A stretch of DNA of 64,000 nucleotides from Streptomyces fuscichromogenes (GTDB taxonomy: Bacteria > Actinomycetota > Actinomycetes > Streptomycetales > Streptomycetaceae), in assembly GCF_014645815.1 (NCBI RefSeq), contig NZ_BMML01000004.1, positions 514,588-578,587 of the forward strand. Reading direction: 5' to 3'. Below the pieces are notes generated by a model. It was not told where the DNA came from. It worked only from the letters and a program-made list of their open reading frames with translations, and searched no databases. Positions 1-8,499 of this stretch are shown here, one piece after another. Position 1 is the first letter of the stretch, and each line of letters opens with the position of its first letter. Both the position numbers and the translations under genes were made by a program.

Positions 1-1572
1 CCGCTGGTAGCCCTCGATCTGGCCGAGCGCGGCCCGGACCACGTTGGACACCGGGGTCGGGCCCGCGGCCAGCACGGTCTCGCGGATGCCGGCCAGCAGC
101 ATCAGGCTGTCGGCGTTGCGGCGCAGGCGGACGGCGATGTGGTCGATGGAGTAGAGGCGTTCGAGGAGGGCCGGGTCGGTCTCGGCACGCTCCACCGCGT
201 CGATGAAGGCCAGCTGGCGGGTGGTCAGGTTGCTGACGCGGCGGCCGACGTTGCCGAACATCTCGGCGGTGTTGCGGCGGCTGAGCACCTGGCGTTCGAG
301 CAGGGCCGCGGCCGTGGTCTGCACCTGGTTGAACGCCTCGGCCAGGTCACCGATCTCGTCGCGGGCGGTGACCGGCATGTCCCGCAGGCGGGGCGGACCG
401 GAGTCCTCGGCGTCGTCGTCGGCGACGCGGGCGAGTTCGCGGCCCGCCACCTCGGCGACCTCGTGCGCGACCCCGGTCAGGGCCTGCACCGGGCGGATCA
501 CCGAGCGGCGCACCAGCACCGAGAGGGCGAGCCACAGGACGAAGCCGAGCAGCGAGGCGTTCAGCAGGTAGATGGCGCGCCACTTGGCGGAGTCGGCGGT
601 GGTGTCGGCCCGTTCGGCGATCTGGCCGATGAGCGAGGTGGTGATGGTGAGCCGGGCGGCGGCCTGGTCGTGGTAGGCCGGGTAGTCGGCGAGCGCGTCC
701 TTGACGGCCCGCCGGATCTGGTCCTGGTTGCCGGAGACCAGCTTGGTCGGGTCGATCTGCAGCTCGGCGAAGGACTCGGCGATGGTGCTCTGGGCCTTGG
801 TGTGCTCGACGTCGGCCAGCTGCCTGGCCTGGCCCTCGGTGGCGAACCGGGCGAACCGGTCGGCCTGGTGCTGGTAGAGGTCGTAGGCGCCGACCGCGTT
901 GGTGAACTCGATCAGGGCGTTGGTGTCCCCGGTGGTCGCCGCGAGCACGTTGGTCTCGAACGCGCCGTGGGCGGCGTCCGCGCGCAGCAGCGAGTCCAGC
1001 AGGTTGCCCGTGAAGGTGGCGGCGAGGTTGGTGTCGCGGTCCAGACCGAGGCCGTCGATCAGGTCGTTGGACGCGTTGCTGTACGCCGGGTCGATGTTGT
1101 CGGCCGGCAGGTAGGCCTGCTCGACCGACTCCCGCAGGCTGGACAGACCCTCGACCTGCCGCAGGGCGGCCGCCTCGGTGGCCGGCAGCCGGTCGCCGAA
1201 GGCCTCACTGACCTTCGTGACCTGGGAGTTCACCGCGTCCTGGGCCTTGCGGTAGGCGGCCGCCGAGGGCTTGGAGTCGCCGGACTCGTAGCGCGCGGAG
1301 AGCAGGATCGCCTGCTGGTGCTCCGCCTCCACCTTGTCCACCAGGCGTGCCACCTGCGCGCTGTCCCGGACCGTCTGGGCCGCGTCGTTCGCGCTGGTGG
1401 ACTGCTCCACCAGGTCGTTGAAGACGTAGGCGAGCAGTACGGCGATGACGGCGAGCGGCACACCGACAAGCAGGTTGAGCTTGCGGCGGAAGGGCCAACG
1501 GTCGGCGAAACCCCGTATCCCGCCCCGCGTCTGGGCGGGCCGGACGGTCGCGTCCACCTGGTTCGTGGACAC
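1..1572 (-). CDS. NIT-domain sensor histidine kinase, CvnA-like (partial, C-terminus beyond left edge)
   Basis: Membrane sensor kinase; 524 codons are visible and the frame runs off the left edge. I chose the GTG at 1572 because GGAGG lies 5 nt upstream. After a short basic N-terminus comes a membrane segment (about residues 29-48). A long extracytoplasmic helical NIT-type (nitrate/nitrite-sensing) region follows, then a second membrane segment near residue 340 and a HAMP-like linker (RRSVIRPVQALT). A cytoplasmic helix (RDEIGDLAEAFNQVQ) leads into the dimerisation region with FGNVGRRVSNLTTRQL. The ATPase domain would lie outside the window. In Streptomyces this architecture is that of CvnA kinases, which head conservons (roadblock, DUF742 and small-GTPase genes downstream). 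Those partners would lie to the left and are not visible, so the conservon assignment is inference. Transcribed divergently from the betaine-binding lipoprotein gene. Confidence 0.85.
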   Translation of the reverse strand, partial: MSTNQVDATVRPAQTRGGIRGFADRWPFRRKLNLLVGVPLAVIAVLLAYVFNDLVEQSTSANDAAQTVRDSAQVARLVDKVEAEHQQAILLSARYESGDSKPSAAAYRKAQDAVNSQVTKVSEAFGDRLPATEAAALRQVEGLSSLRESVEQAYLPADNIDPAYSNASNDLIDGLGLDRDTNLAATFTGNLLDSLLRADAAHGAFETNVLAATTGDTNALIEFTNAVGAYDLYQHQADRFARFATEGQARQLADVEHTKAQSTIAESFAELQIDPTKLVSGNQDQIRRAVKDALADYPAYHDQAAARLTITTSLIGQIAERADTTADSAKWRAIYLLNASLLGFVLWLALSVLVRRSVIRPVQALTGVAHEVAEVAGRELARVADDDAEDSGPPRLRDMPVTARDEIGDLAEAFNQVQTTAAALLERQVLSRRNTAEMFGNVGRRVSNLTTRQLAFIDAVERAETDPALLERLYSIDHIAVRLRRNADSLMLLAGIRETVLAAGPTPVSNVVRAALGQIEGYQR

Positions 1573-1930
1573 CGGGCCTCCTTCATGAGGGTGTCTGGTC
1601 TGGGGGGCGTCTTCACCCCGAGCTGCTGCGGAACGACACCGAGTAGCGGGCCCCGTGCACCGCTGTGACCGATATCAACTGCGGTGAGACTACAGCGTTC
1701 TTGAAGCTCGGTTCCGCTTGCTCTTTATCAAGAATCCGTTACAAAGAGACCGCTCTCCGTCCACAACTGGCCACGGATTGAAGCCAATCGGTGACCCAAA
1801 GGCACTTGACTGACCGAGAACCGGCTGGATTGGATCGTCGGGAGTGGTTCGCAACAGCTCCCGCGGTGCACGACAGGCCCGCGCGGTTCGCAACACCCCC
1901 ACCCTTCCCACAGCTCCCGGAACGGCAACC
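1573..1930. promoter_or_regulatory. Divergent intergenic region between sensor kinase and betaine-binding lipoprotein
   Basis: 358 bp without a credible gene. For the rightward gene there is a TTGACT (1806-1811) and, 18 nt on, a weak TTGGAT (1830-1835). An 11-bp direct repeat GGTTCGCAACA occurs at 1846-1856 and 1885-1895 (period 39 bp), between that possible promoter and the lipoprotein start. The repeat could be a regulator site, but nothing in the sequence proves it. Confidence 0.35.
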
Positions 1931-2893
1931 GTGACTTCCAAGACCCTCCCCAGCAGGTCAATCCGGACATACCGAGGCGTGGCGGCCGTCGCGCTCGCCG
2001 CGACGACGGCCCTGCTGGCGGGCTGTTCCTCTTCCGACGACAGCAAGTCCGACCCGCTGTCGGACAGCAAGGCGAGCGGGGACGCCGTCGTCGTCGGCTC
2101 CAACAACTTCGCCGAGAGCATCCTGATCGCGGACATCTACGGCGAAGCACTCAAGGCCAAGGGTGTCAAGGTCACTTACAAGTCGAACATCGGCAGCCGT
2201 GAGACGACCTACGGTCTGCTCAAGAACGGCTCGATCTCCGTGCTGCCCGAGTACAACGGCGCCCTGCTCGCCTACCTCGACCCCAAGGCCACCCCGAAGA
2301 CGGTCGACGAGACCACCAAGGCCATCGAGGCCAAGCTGGACTCCAAGCTGACGCTGCTGAACCCGGCGGACGCGCAGGACAAGGACACGGTGACGCTCAA
2401 CGCGACCACCGCCGCCAAGTACAGCCTCACCGAGAAGTCCTCCATAGCCGACCTCAAGAGCATCGCCAAGGACCTGGTGATCGGCGCCTCGCCGGAGTTC
2501 CAGACCCGTCAGCAGGGCCTGGTCGGCCTGAAGTCCGTGTACGGCCTGGAGTTCAAGTCCTTCAAGGCGCTGGACGCGGGCGGCCCGCTCACCGCGGCCG
2601 CCCTGAAGAAGAACGCGGTGCAGGCCGGCGACATCTTCAGCACGGACCCGACCATCACCAAGGAGAAGTTCGTCGTCCTCCAGGACACGGAGAACCTCTT
2701 CGGCTTCGAGAACGTCCAGCCCCTGGTCTACAAGAGCGCCCTGAACCAGACGGCCACCGACGCCCTCAACGCCGTCTCCGCCAAGCTCGACACGGCGGCC
2801 CTGCTGGACCTGGACACCCAGGTGCAGTCGGACAACAAGGACCCGCTGGACGTCGCCCAGGCCTGGCTGAAGAAGGTCGGCCTCAGCAGCTGA
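1931..2893 (+). CDS. Glycine betaine/osmoprotectant-type substrate-binding lipoprotein (OpuC/ProX family)
   Basis: Extracellular solute-binding lipoprotein for quaternary-ammonium or betaine-type ligands, 320 aa from the GTG at 1931. The frame is open further upstream, but this start puts a normal lipoprotein signal (RTYRGVAAVALAATTALLAGC) directly at the N-terminus; its ribosome-binding site is weak. The mature part begins VVVGSNNFAESILIADIYGEALKAKG, which is the OpuAC-type opening. It also has SNIGSRETTYGLL, LPEYNGALLAYL, IGASPEFQTR and a C-terminal LDTQVQSDNKDPLDVAQAWL helix. No permease or ATPase gene is adjacent, so it is an orphan binding protein here or serves a distant transporter. 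It is followed after 40 nt by the HAL-like gene on the same strand, suggesting co-transcription. Family assignment is firm; the ligand is unknown. Confidence 0.85.
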   Translation: MTSKTLPSRSIRTYRGVAAVALAATTALLAGCSSSDDSKSDPLSDSKASGDAVVVGSNNFAESILIADIYGEALKAKGVKVTYKSNIGSRETTYGLLKNGSISVLPEYNGALLAYLDPKATPKTVDETTKAIEAKLDSKLTLLNPADAQDKDTVTLNATTAAKYSLTEKSSIADLKSIAKDLVIGASPEFQTRQQGLVGLKSVYGLEFKSFKALDAGGPLTAAALKKNAVQAGDIFSTDPTITKEKFVVLQDTENLFGFENVQPLVYKSALNQTATDALNAVSAKLDTAALLDLDTQVQSDNKDPLDVAQAWLKKVGLSS

Positions 2894-2933
2894 CCCGCCT
2901 CCTGGCCTCCCTCGGATCTTCTCCGGACCTTCC

Positions 2934-4418
2934 TTGGACAGCATCACCGAGACACCGGGACAGGTGCCCTCGCACTCCGGTGTCGTGCTCGACGGCAACG
3001 GCCTCGGCCTGACCGGACTCGTCCGGCTCGCCGACGCCGTTGCCGCTCCTGTCGTACCGCCCGAGGCGCTCGACCGGGTCCGTCGGGCCCACGAGACCGC
3101 GGGCCGCCTCGCCGCACAGGGGCGTTGGTACGGCCGGGGCACCGGCGTCGGCGCCCACCGCTCGGTCAGCGTCGACCCGTCCGACACGGCCGAGCACACC
3201 CTGCGCCTGCTGCGCAGCCACGCCGGCGGCGCCGGCCCGGTGCTGCCGGCCCGTCAGGCCCGCGCGCTGCTGGCCGTCCGGGCCAACCAGCTGCTGGCCG
3301 CCGGCTCCGGCATCCACCCCTCCTTCGTCACCGGGCTGACCGAGGCCCTGCGGCTCGGCGTGCACCCCGCGATCAACGAGTACGGCGGTGTGGGCACCGG
3401 CGACCTCACGGCCCTGGCCCAGACCGGCCTGACCCTGATCGGTGAACGCCCCTGGCTCACGGCGTCCCCCGACGCCGAACTGCCGGCCCCGCTCGTCCTG
3501 CGCCCCGGCGACTCGCTCGCCCTCCTGAGCAGCAACGCCCTCGCCCTGGGCCGGGCGGCCCTGGCCTGCCACGACCTGGACGTACTGCTGCGGGCCACGC
3601 ACGCGGTGGCCGCACTCTCCCTGGCGGCCGTCTCCGGCTCCCCGGAGGCCTACGCGCCCGAGGTGCACGCCCTGCGCCCGTACCCCGGCCCGGCCAGGGC
3701 GGCGGCGGAGGTGCGGCGCCTCCTCGCGATCCCCGGCCACCCCCGCACCACCGGCCGCCGCATCCAGGACCCCTACGGCTTCCGGGTCTTCCCGCAGGTC
3801 CACGGCGCGGCCCTGGAGTCCGCCGACAGGCTCCGCCACATCATCGAGACGGAGATCAACTGCCCCACGGAGAACCCCGTGCTGGCCCCCGACGGAAACG
3901 TCCACCACCACGGCGGCTTCTTCGCGGCCCCGCTCGCGCTGGCCCTGGACGGCCTCGACCTGGCCCTCCTCCAGACCGCCCAGCTCTCCGCCGCCCGCCT
4001 CCAGGCCCTGACCCGCGCCGATCTCACGGGCCTGCCCGCCTTCCTGGCCGCCGGCCCGGCCAGCAGCTCCGGCACGATGATCCTGGAGTACACCGCCAAC
4101 TCGGCACTGGCGGAGCTCCGTTCCAGCGCCGCCCCGGCATCGGCCGGCCACACCGTCCTCTCCCACGGCCTGGAGGAGGCGGCGAGCTTCGCGGGCCAGG
4201 CGGCGAAACAGGCGGCACGGGCGGCCGCGGCGTACCCGGTGGTGCTGGCCTGTGAACTGGTGACGGCGGTACGGGCACTGCGGCTGGCGTCGGTGCAGCC
4301 GACGGTGCCTGCCTTCAGGGTGGCGGCGGCCGCCCTGCCGGAGGACATGGCGGACCGCGCGCTGACGGGGGACGTGACGGCGGCGATGGAACTGCTGCCG
4401 ACGCTGGCTGACCTGTAA
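2934..4418 (+). CDS. Aromatic amino acid/histidine ammonia-lyase superfamily protein with altered MIO motif
   Basis: HAL/PAL-fold protein of 494 aa from a TTG start; GTG codons at 2964 or 2985 are possible alternatives because no strong ribosome-binding site is visible. Family landmarks are clear: the catalytic-loop tyrosine in RWYGRGTGVG (Y66), IQDPYGFRVFPQVHGA, the ENP motif in NCPTENPVL, and the GLEEAASFAGQAAKQA helix. The loop that normally reads GSVGASGDL, whose Ala-Ser-Gly cyclises into the MIO electrophile, reads GGVGTGDL (residues 151-158). It is one residue shorter and lacks Ala-Ser-Gly. The codons are unambiguous (ggc ggt gtg ggc acc ggc gac ctc). The protein therefore probably does not use a standard MIO. 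It may be a MIO-independent eliminase, a changed lyase, or inactive. Its neighbour, a betaine-type binding protein, hints at an N-methylated amino acid substrate; that is inference. Confidence 0.8.
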   Translation: MDSITETPGQVPSHSGVVLDGNGLGLTGLVRLADAVAAPVVPPEALDRVRRAHETAGRLAAQGRWYGRGTGVGAHRSVSVDPSDTAEHTLRLLRSHAGGAGPVLPARQARALLAVRANQLLAAGSGIHPSFVTGLTEALRLGVHPAINEYGGVGTGDLTALAQTGLTLIGERPWLTASPDAELPAPLVLRPGDSLALLSSNALALGRAALACHDLDVLLRATHAVAALSLAAVSGSPEAYAPEVHALRPYPGPARAAAEVRRLLAIPGHPRTTGRRIQDPYGFRVFPQVHGAALESADRLRHIIETEINCPTENPVLAPDGNVHHHGGFFAAPLALALDGLDLALLQTAQLSAARLQALTRADLTGLPAFLAAGPASSSGTMILEYTANSALAELRSSAAPASAGHTVLSHGLEEAASFAGQAAKQAARAAAAYPVVLACELVTAVRALRLASVQPTVPAFRVAAAALPEDMADRALTGDVTAAMELLPTLADL

Positions 4419-4620
4419 GCGAGCGCGGTTGTCCGACCCGGGGGGCGCGGGGCACTGTTGAATGGTCGGCTGCCGCCGCGGGGCGCGCTCAGCCCCCACT
4501 CACCCGCTGCCGGAACCCAACGCGTGTGATTCCGTCACCATCACCGGGTTCGATGGAGGAAAACGGCGACCTCCGGGCCGAAACCATCGACCACCGCACA
4601 GCGCCCCGCACGCTGCCCCC

Positions 4621-6003
4621 ATGACAACGACACCCACGCCCGCCCCCACCACCCCGGCCCCCTACCCCTGGCGCCGGCCCGCCCTCGTCGCCCTGCTCCT
4701 CGCCGAGGCGATGAACCTCCTGGACGCGACGATCGTCCAGGTCGCCGCCCCCACCGTGCACGCCGGGCTCGGCGGCTCCGTCTCGGACGTCCAGTGGTTC
4801 AGCACGGCGTACACCCTGCCGTTCGCGGTGCTGCTGATCACCGGCGGACGGCTCGGCGACATCGCGGGCCGCCGCCGGCTCTTCGTCCTCGGCGTCGCGT
4901 TCTTCACCGCGGCCTCCGTCGCCTGCGCGCTCGCGCCGACGGCGGGCGTGCTGATCGCCTTCCGCGCGGTACAGGGCGCGGCGGCGGCCGTGATCATTCC
5001 GCAGACCGTCGGCCTGATCAAGGCGATGTTCGAGGGCGACGAGCTGTCCCGGGCGCTGGGCGGCATCGGTCCGGTGATGGGCCTCGCGGCCGTCGGCGGC
5101 CCGGTGCTCGGCGGCGTCCTCACCCACGCCGACCTGTTCGGCTCCTCCTGGCGGGCCGCCTTCCTGGTGAACGTCCCGGTGGCCCTGGTCGTCCTCGCCC
5201 TGTCCCCGAAGCTCCTGGAGAACCGCGCCCCGCGCCGCCCCGCCCTGGACTGGCCGGGCACGGCACTCGCGGCGACCGGCACGGGCCTGCTGGTCTATCC
5301 CCTGATCGGCACGAACCTCACCGAACTCCCGGCGTACGACTGGGCGTTGCTCGGGCTCGGCGTCCTCGCCCTGGCCGCCTTCGCACGGCACCAGCGCCGC
5401 ACCGCCACGCCGCTCCTGGAACCGGGTCTCTTCACCCACCGGGGCTTCCCGCCCGCCCTGGCCACCTCGACGACGTTCTTCGCGGTCACCAACGGCCTGC
5501 TGACCGTGGTCGTCCTCCAGCTCCAACTGGAGGCGGGCCAGGGCGTACTGGCGGCAGGCCTGAGCCTGACCCCGTGGTCGACCGGCCTGGCGGTGTCGTC
5601 GTGGCTGTCGGGCCGCCGCGGCGCGCGGCGCCGCATGATGCCGTACGGCCTGGCCCTCGTCCTCACGGGCGTGGCGGCCGCCGCGGCCGTGTACGCCACC
5701 ACCACCGGCACCGCCACCACCGCCGACCCCAGCCGCTACCCATGGCCGCTGCTGCCCGCGCTGGCCCTGGTAGGTCTGGGCGCGGGTCTGTTCACCCCCG
5801 CCTTCTTCACGCTGGCCCTGCGGCCGTTGCGCCCCCAGGAGGTCGGCTCGGCGGCGGGTGCGCTGAACGCCGTACAGCAACTGGGGGCGACGCTGGGAGT
5901 GGCGGTCCTGGGCAGTGCCTACCTGGACGGCTCGGCGGTGACGGCCTGTGCCGTGGCCATGGCCCTCACCGCACTCTGCTGGGCCACGAGCCGGCGGATG
6001 TGA
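4621..6003 (+). CDS. MFS transporter, DHA2-type drug exporter family
   Basis: Inner-membrane proton-driven exporter, 460 aa. I chose the ATG at 4621 because the first membrane helix begins about 17 residues in; the open frame upstream is low-complexity. Signature A (GGRLGDIAGRRRLFVLG) lies between helices 2 and 3. The DHA-type antiporter motif C appears as GPVMGLAAVGGPVLGGVL in helix 5. The number of hydrophobic stretches fits the 14-helix DHA2 family, although 460 aa is at the short end. No ribosome-binding site is visible. It follows the HAL-like gene after a 202-nt gap, so its link to that gene's product is only positional. No divergent TetR or MarR regulator sits next to it, which is unusual for this family. 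The substrate cannot be predicted. Confidence 0.85.
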   Translation: MTTTPTPAPTTPAPYPWRRPALVALLLAEAMNLLDATIVQVAAPTVHAGLGGSVSDVQWFSTAYTLPFAVLLITGGRLGDIAGRRRLFVLGVAFFTAASVACALAPTAGVLIAFRAVQGAAAAVIIPQTVGLIKAMFEGDELSRALGGIGPVMGLAAVGGPVLGGVLTHADLFGSSWRAAFLVNVPVALVVLALSPKLLENRAPRRPALDWPGTALAATGTGLLVYPLIGTNLTELPAYDWALLGLGVLALAAFARHQRRTATPLLEPGLFTHRGFPPALATSTTFFAVTNGLLTVVVLQLQLEAGQGVLAAGLSLTPWSTGLAVSSWLSGRRGARRRMMPYGLALVLTGVAAAAAVYATTTGTATTADPSRYPWPLLPALALVGLGAGLFTPAFFTLALRPLRPQEVGSAAGALNAVQQLGATLGVAVLGSAYLDGSAVTACAVAMALTALCWATSRRM

Positions 6004-6028
6004 GCCGTACCCGTCCCGTGGGCGCCGG

Positions 6029-6484
6029 TCAGAGGTCGAACTCGTGCGGCGGCAGGTCGAGCGTGTAGCACGCCTCGCGGACCACGGCCTGCTCGGTCTT
6101 GTCGAAGTCGCCGTCCGCGCCGCCGATCACGATGCCGATCTGGATGACCGCACGTGCCTCGGCCGGCTTCTTCTTCGCCTTGGCGACCTCCTGGAGCACG
6201 CTCACCTTGCCGAAGGCGAAGTCGGTGGTGAGCTTGTTCAGGTTCTCCTCGAAGCGGCGGCGCAGGTCGTCCGCCGGGAAGTTCTGCAGCACCTCGTTGG
6301 TGGCGATGAGCTGGGCGACCCGCTGGCGCTCGGCCGGGTCGATCGTGCCGTCGGCGGCGGCCACGAGCGCGCACATCGCCATGCTCGCGTCCCGGAACGC
6401 ACCGCTCTTCAGGTCGTTCTTCTTCGCCACGAGCTGGGTCTGCATCTGCGTCGCGGAATCCTTGATGCGGTCCCACAGGGCCAT
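6029..6484 (-). CDS. TerB family tellurite-resistance-like protein
   Basis: Small cytoplasmic alpha-helical TerB-domain protein, 151 aa. I chose the ATG at 6484 because GAGGAG lies 9 nt upstream; a GTG two codons earlier would be too close to it. TerB features are two acidic metal-binding helices repeated in the chain: CALVAAADGTIDPAERQRVAQLI (about residues 39-61) and IGIVIGGADGDFDKTEQAVVREAC (about 119-142). TerB-domain proteins occur in ter stress gene sets at the inner membrane surface, with TerC/TerD and other partners. No other ter gene is in the window, so this is an orphan copy. It converges on the MFS gene (stops 25 bp apart). The exact role is unknown. Confidence 0.85.
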   Translation of the reverse strand: MALWDRIKDSATQMQTQLVAKKNDLKSGAFRDASMAMCALVAAADGTIDPAERQRVAQLIATNEVLQNFPADDLRRRFEENLNKLTTDFAFGKVSVLQEVAKAKKKPAEARAVIQIGIVIGGADGDFDKTEQAVVREACYTLDLPPHEFDL

Positions 6485-6623
6485 GTGCACTCACTCCTCG
6501 GTCGGTAAGAACCTTGCTTGCCGAAAAATTACTTCTACAACAACGTAGAAACCCGCGCGGGCGCCGATAAGTTCCCGCGGCCGGCCCTTCGGCCCGCGGT
6601 CCCGTCGGATCCGCGCGGTGCCG

Positions 6624-7187
6624 TCAGCGTCGGTCGGAGACGAAGGCGCTGACCCTGTCGGCCAGTTCCCGGCCGGCCTGGTCCCCGCCGGGGTCGGCGG
6701 GTGCGGCGATGGCCGAGATGTGCGGATGTGCCGAGGTGGCGCCGACTATCACGAACTGCTGGTGCGGGTTGGCGCGGGCGGCGGCCTCCGTCGCGGGCTT
6801 CATGCCGGTGCCGACGGTGACGATCAGTTCGCAGTGGTGCTGCACGGCGCCGTTGAAGTACGGCAGCGCCGCCTTGGCGTCGATGGTGGGGGCCGGGAAA
6901 CGCTCGGCGTTGACCCCGCCGGAACGTGCCGCGTCCTGCATGCCCTGCCAGGACTCCTGGCTGAGCCGGGCGTCCGTGGCACCCGCGGGCGAGACGAGCA
7001 GGCAGGCCCGGTAGTTGCGGGAGACGTTGGCGGCCCGCGGCTGGGCGCTCCCGCCCCCGGCGAGCAGCGCGGTGAGTGACACGGCCGCGAGGAGCACGGC
7101 GGCCGTGGCCGCCGCGATGACCGGGTGGCCGCGCACGAGACCGGCGAGGCGGTGGACGGGGCGCGCGGTGAGAGCCGGGAGCCGCAT
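6624..7187 (-). CDS. Short BMP/PnrA-like secreted or membrane-anchored protein
   Basis: 187 aa; the ATG at 7187 has AGGAGG 12 nt upstream. An N-terminal signal or anchor (VIAAATAAVLLAAVSLTALLAGG) is followed by a domain resembling the first half of BMP/PnrA nucleoside-binding proteins: ACLLVSPAGATDARLSQESWQGMQDA, then HHCELIVTVGTGMKPATEAAARANPHQQFVIV. Full BMP proteins are about 330-350 aa, so this carries only the N-terminal lobe. It may be a specialised short form rather than a working binding protein. It has no lipobox cysteine after the signal, and no transporter genes are adjacent. It sits directly downstream of the S8 protease gene in the same orientation, separated by four 17-bp tandem repeats. 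Family similarity is clear over about 100 residues; function is unknown. Confidence 0.7.
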   Translation of the reverse strand: MRLPALTARPVHRLAGLVRGHPVIAAATAAVLLAAVSLTALLAGGGSAQPRAANVSRNYRACLLVSPAGATDARLSQESWQGMQDAARSGGVNAERFPAPTIDAKAALPYFNGAVQHHCELIVTVGTGMKPATEAAARANPHQQFVIVGATSAHPHISAIAAPADPGGDQAGRELADRVSAFVSDRR

Positions 7188-7204
7188 GCTGATCGGGTTC
7201 CTCC

Positions 7205-7273
7205 TGTGGATCGCGTGGGACTCTGGATCACGTGGGACTGTGGATCGCATGGGACCTGTGGATCACGTGCGAC
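7205..7273. repeat. Four 17-bp imperfect tandem repeats
   Basis: Copies at 7205-7221, 7222-7238, 7239-7255 and 7257-7273 follow the consensus TGTGGATCRCRTGGGAC. The last copy overlaps the stop codon and final codons of the S8 protease gene (stop at 7263-7265). The other three fill the gap before the BMP-like gene. Confidence 0.8.
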
Positions 7274-8420
7274 GACGGGAGCGGCGGCGCAGGAGGAGGC
7301 CGCCCGCCACGGCGACGGCCGCCACCGCGACGGCGCTGAGCACCGCGACGGTTCCGCCGGAAGTACCGCCGGTCGCCTCGGCCGCCTTCGGGGTGCCGGC
7401 CCCGGCGGCGGTGAGCAGCGGATCGGCCCCGGCCGCCGGAGTCGGCGCGCCCAGGGCCTTCAGGGGATCGACGATGCCGTAGCCGAAGCGGTCGTCACGG
7501 CCGGAACCCGCGTCGGAACCCTTGCCGGGGCGGTCCGCGGTGCCGATGAGCCGGGCGATGATCTGCCCGGCGCTCTCGGCCGGGTAGGCGGCGCGCAGCA
7601 GGGCGGCCGCGGCGGACACATAGGGAGCGGAATAGCTGGTTCCGTCCTTGGTCAGGTAGCCGCCGCTGTTCCGCGTCGAGAAGATGTCCACCGCCGGGGC
7701 GGCCAGCGCGACATAGGAACCCGACTCGGCGGAGGGCCAGAACCCGCCGTCGCGGGTGGTGCCGGAGACGGCCAGGACACCGGGGAACGCGGCCGGGTAC
7801 CCCACCGGGTTTCCCGCCCGGCCGTTGTTGCCCGCGGCCGCGACCACGACGGCGTCGTGCCGGCGCGCGTAGGCGACCGCGTCGCGGATCTGCGGGTCGG
7901 GGTCGGTGGTCACCATCGAGATGTTGATGACCGAGGCCCCGTGGTCGGTCGCGTAGACGATGCCCCGGGCGAGGGCGAGCGGATCCGCGGCGTTGTCGGC
8001 GCTGACCCGGACGGGCAGCACCGTCGCCCGGGGGGCCAGCCCGGCCATGCCCCTGCCCCTGCCGCCGGAGCCCGCGATGACCCCGGCGACCGAGGTGCCG
8101 TGCGAGTCCGCCGAGACGTCGACCCGGCCGTCGGTGGCCTGGCCGGTGACATCGGTACCGGGCAGGACCCGGCCCGCCAGATCGGGGTGCCGGGCGTTCA
8201 CCCCGGTGTCGACCACCGCGACCGTGACGCCGGCCCCCTGGCTGTGCCGCCAGATCCGGGAGGCGTCGAAGTGCTGGGCGTCCAGCGGCCATTCGGAGCC
8301 GAGCGGGGTGGGCGCGGCGGGCTGCCGGGCGGTGGCCGGCGACGCGGCGGCCAGCAGGAGCAGCGGCGGCAGGGCGGCGTATACGCAGGCGCGCAGAGCC
8401 CCCGACGGTACCAGTCTCAT
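7263..8420 (-). CDS. S8 (subtilisin) serine protease, mycosin-like, C-terminally membrane-anchored
   Basis: Extracellular, membrane-tethered serine endopeptidase, 385 aa from the ATG at 8420. A signal peptide ends near residue 32 (PLLLLAAASPATA). The subtilase triad is complete: Asp71 in VAVVDTGVN, His107 in DSHGTSVAGVIAG and Ser262 in DGTSYSAP, with the oxyanion Asn in AAAGNNG (about 198). A C-terminal hydrophobic helix (VAVLSAVAVAAVAVAGGLLL) is followed by RRRSRRRT, so the protease domain faces outwards. This is the architecture of mycosins (MycP), which normally accompany type VII secretion. No ESX gene (EccC, EccD, WXG100) is in the window, so a T7SS link cannot be claimed. It is divergent from the giant RHS gene, sharing a 239-bp promoter region, so processing of the RHS protein is a plausible job. 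Confidence 0.88.
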   Translation of the reverse strand: MRLVPSGALRACVYAALPPLLLLAAASPATARQPAAPTPLGSEWPLDAQHFDASRIWRHSQGAGVTVAVVDTGVNARHPDLAGRVLPGTDVTGQATDGRVDVSADSHGTSVAGVIAGSGGRGRGMAGLAPRATVLPVRVSADNAADPLALARGIVYATDHGASVINISMVTTDPDPQIRDAVAYARRHDAVVVAAAGNNGRAGNPVGYPAAFPGVLAVSGTTRDGGFWPSAESGSYVALAAPAVDIFSTRNSGGYLTKDGTSYSAPYVSAAAALLRAAYPAESAGQIIARLIGTADRPGKGSDAGSGRDDRFGYGIVDPLKALGAPTPAAGADPLLTAAGAGTPKAAEATGGTSGGTVAVLSAVAVAAVAVAGGLLLRRRSRRRT

Positions 8421-8462
8421 CTGCCCCCGCAGCCCCTCCGGTGTCCTGTGGAAGCAGCCTTG

Positions 8463-8499
8463 CTGGCCAACTGGAAAGAGCGGGGCGGGAGTTGGCCAG
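8463..8499. promoter_or_regulatory. Perfect 10-bp inverted repeat in the protease/RHS divergent promoter region
   Basis: CTGGCCAACT at 8463-8472 and AGTTGGCCAG at 8490-8499, with a 17-bp spacer. A second palindrome (CCCGGGA at 8569-8575, TCCCGGG at 8586-8592) lies nearer the RHS start. Both fall between the divergent S8 protease and RHS genes and are candidate operators coordinating them. Confidence 0.5.
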
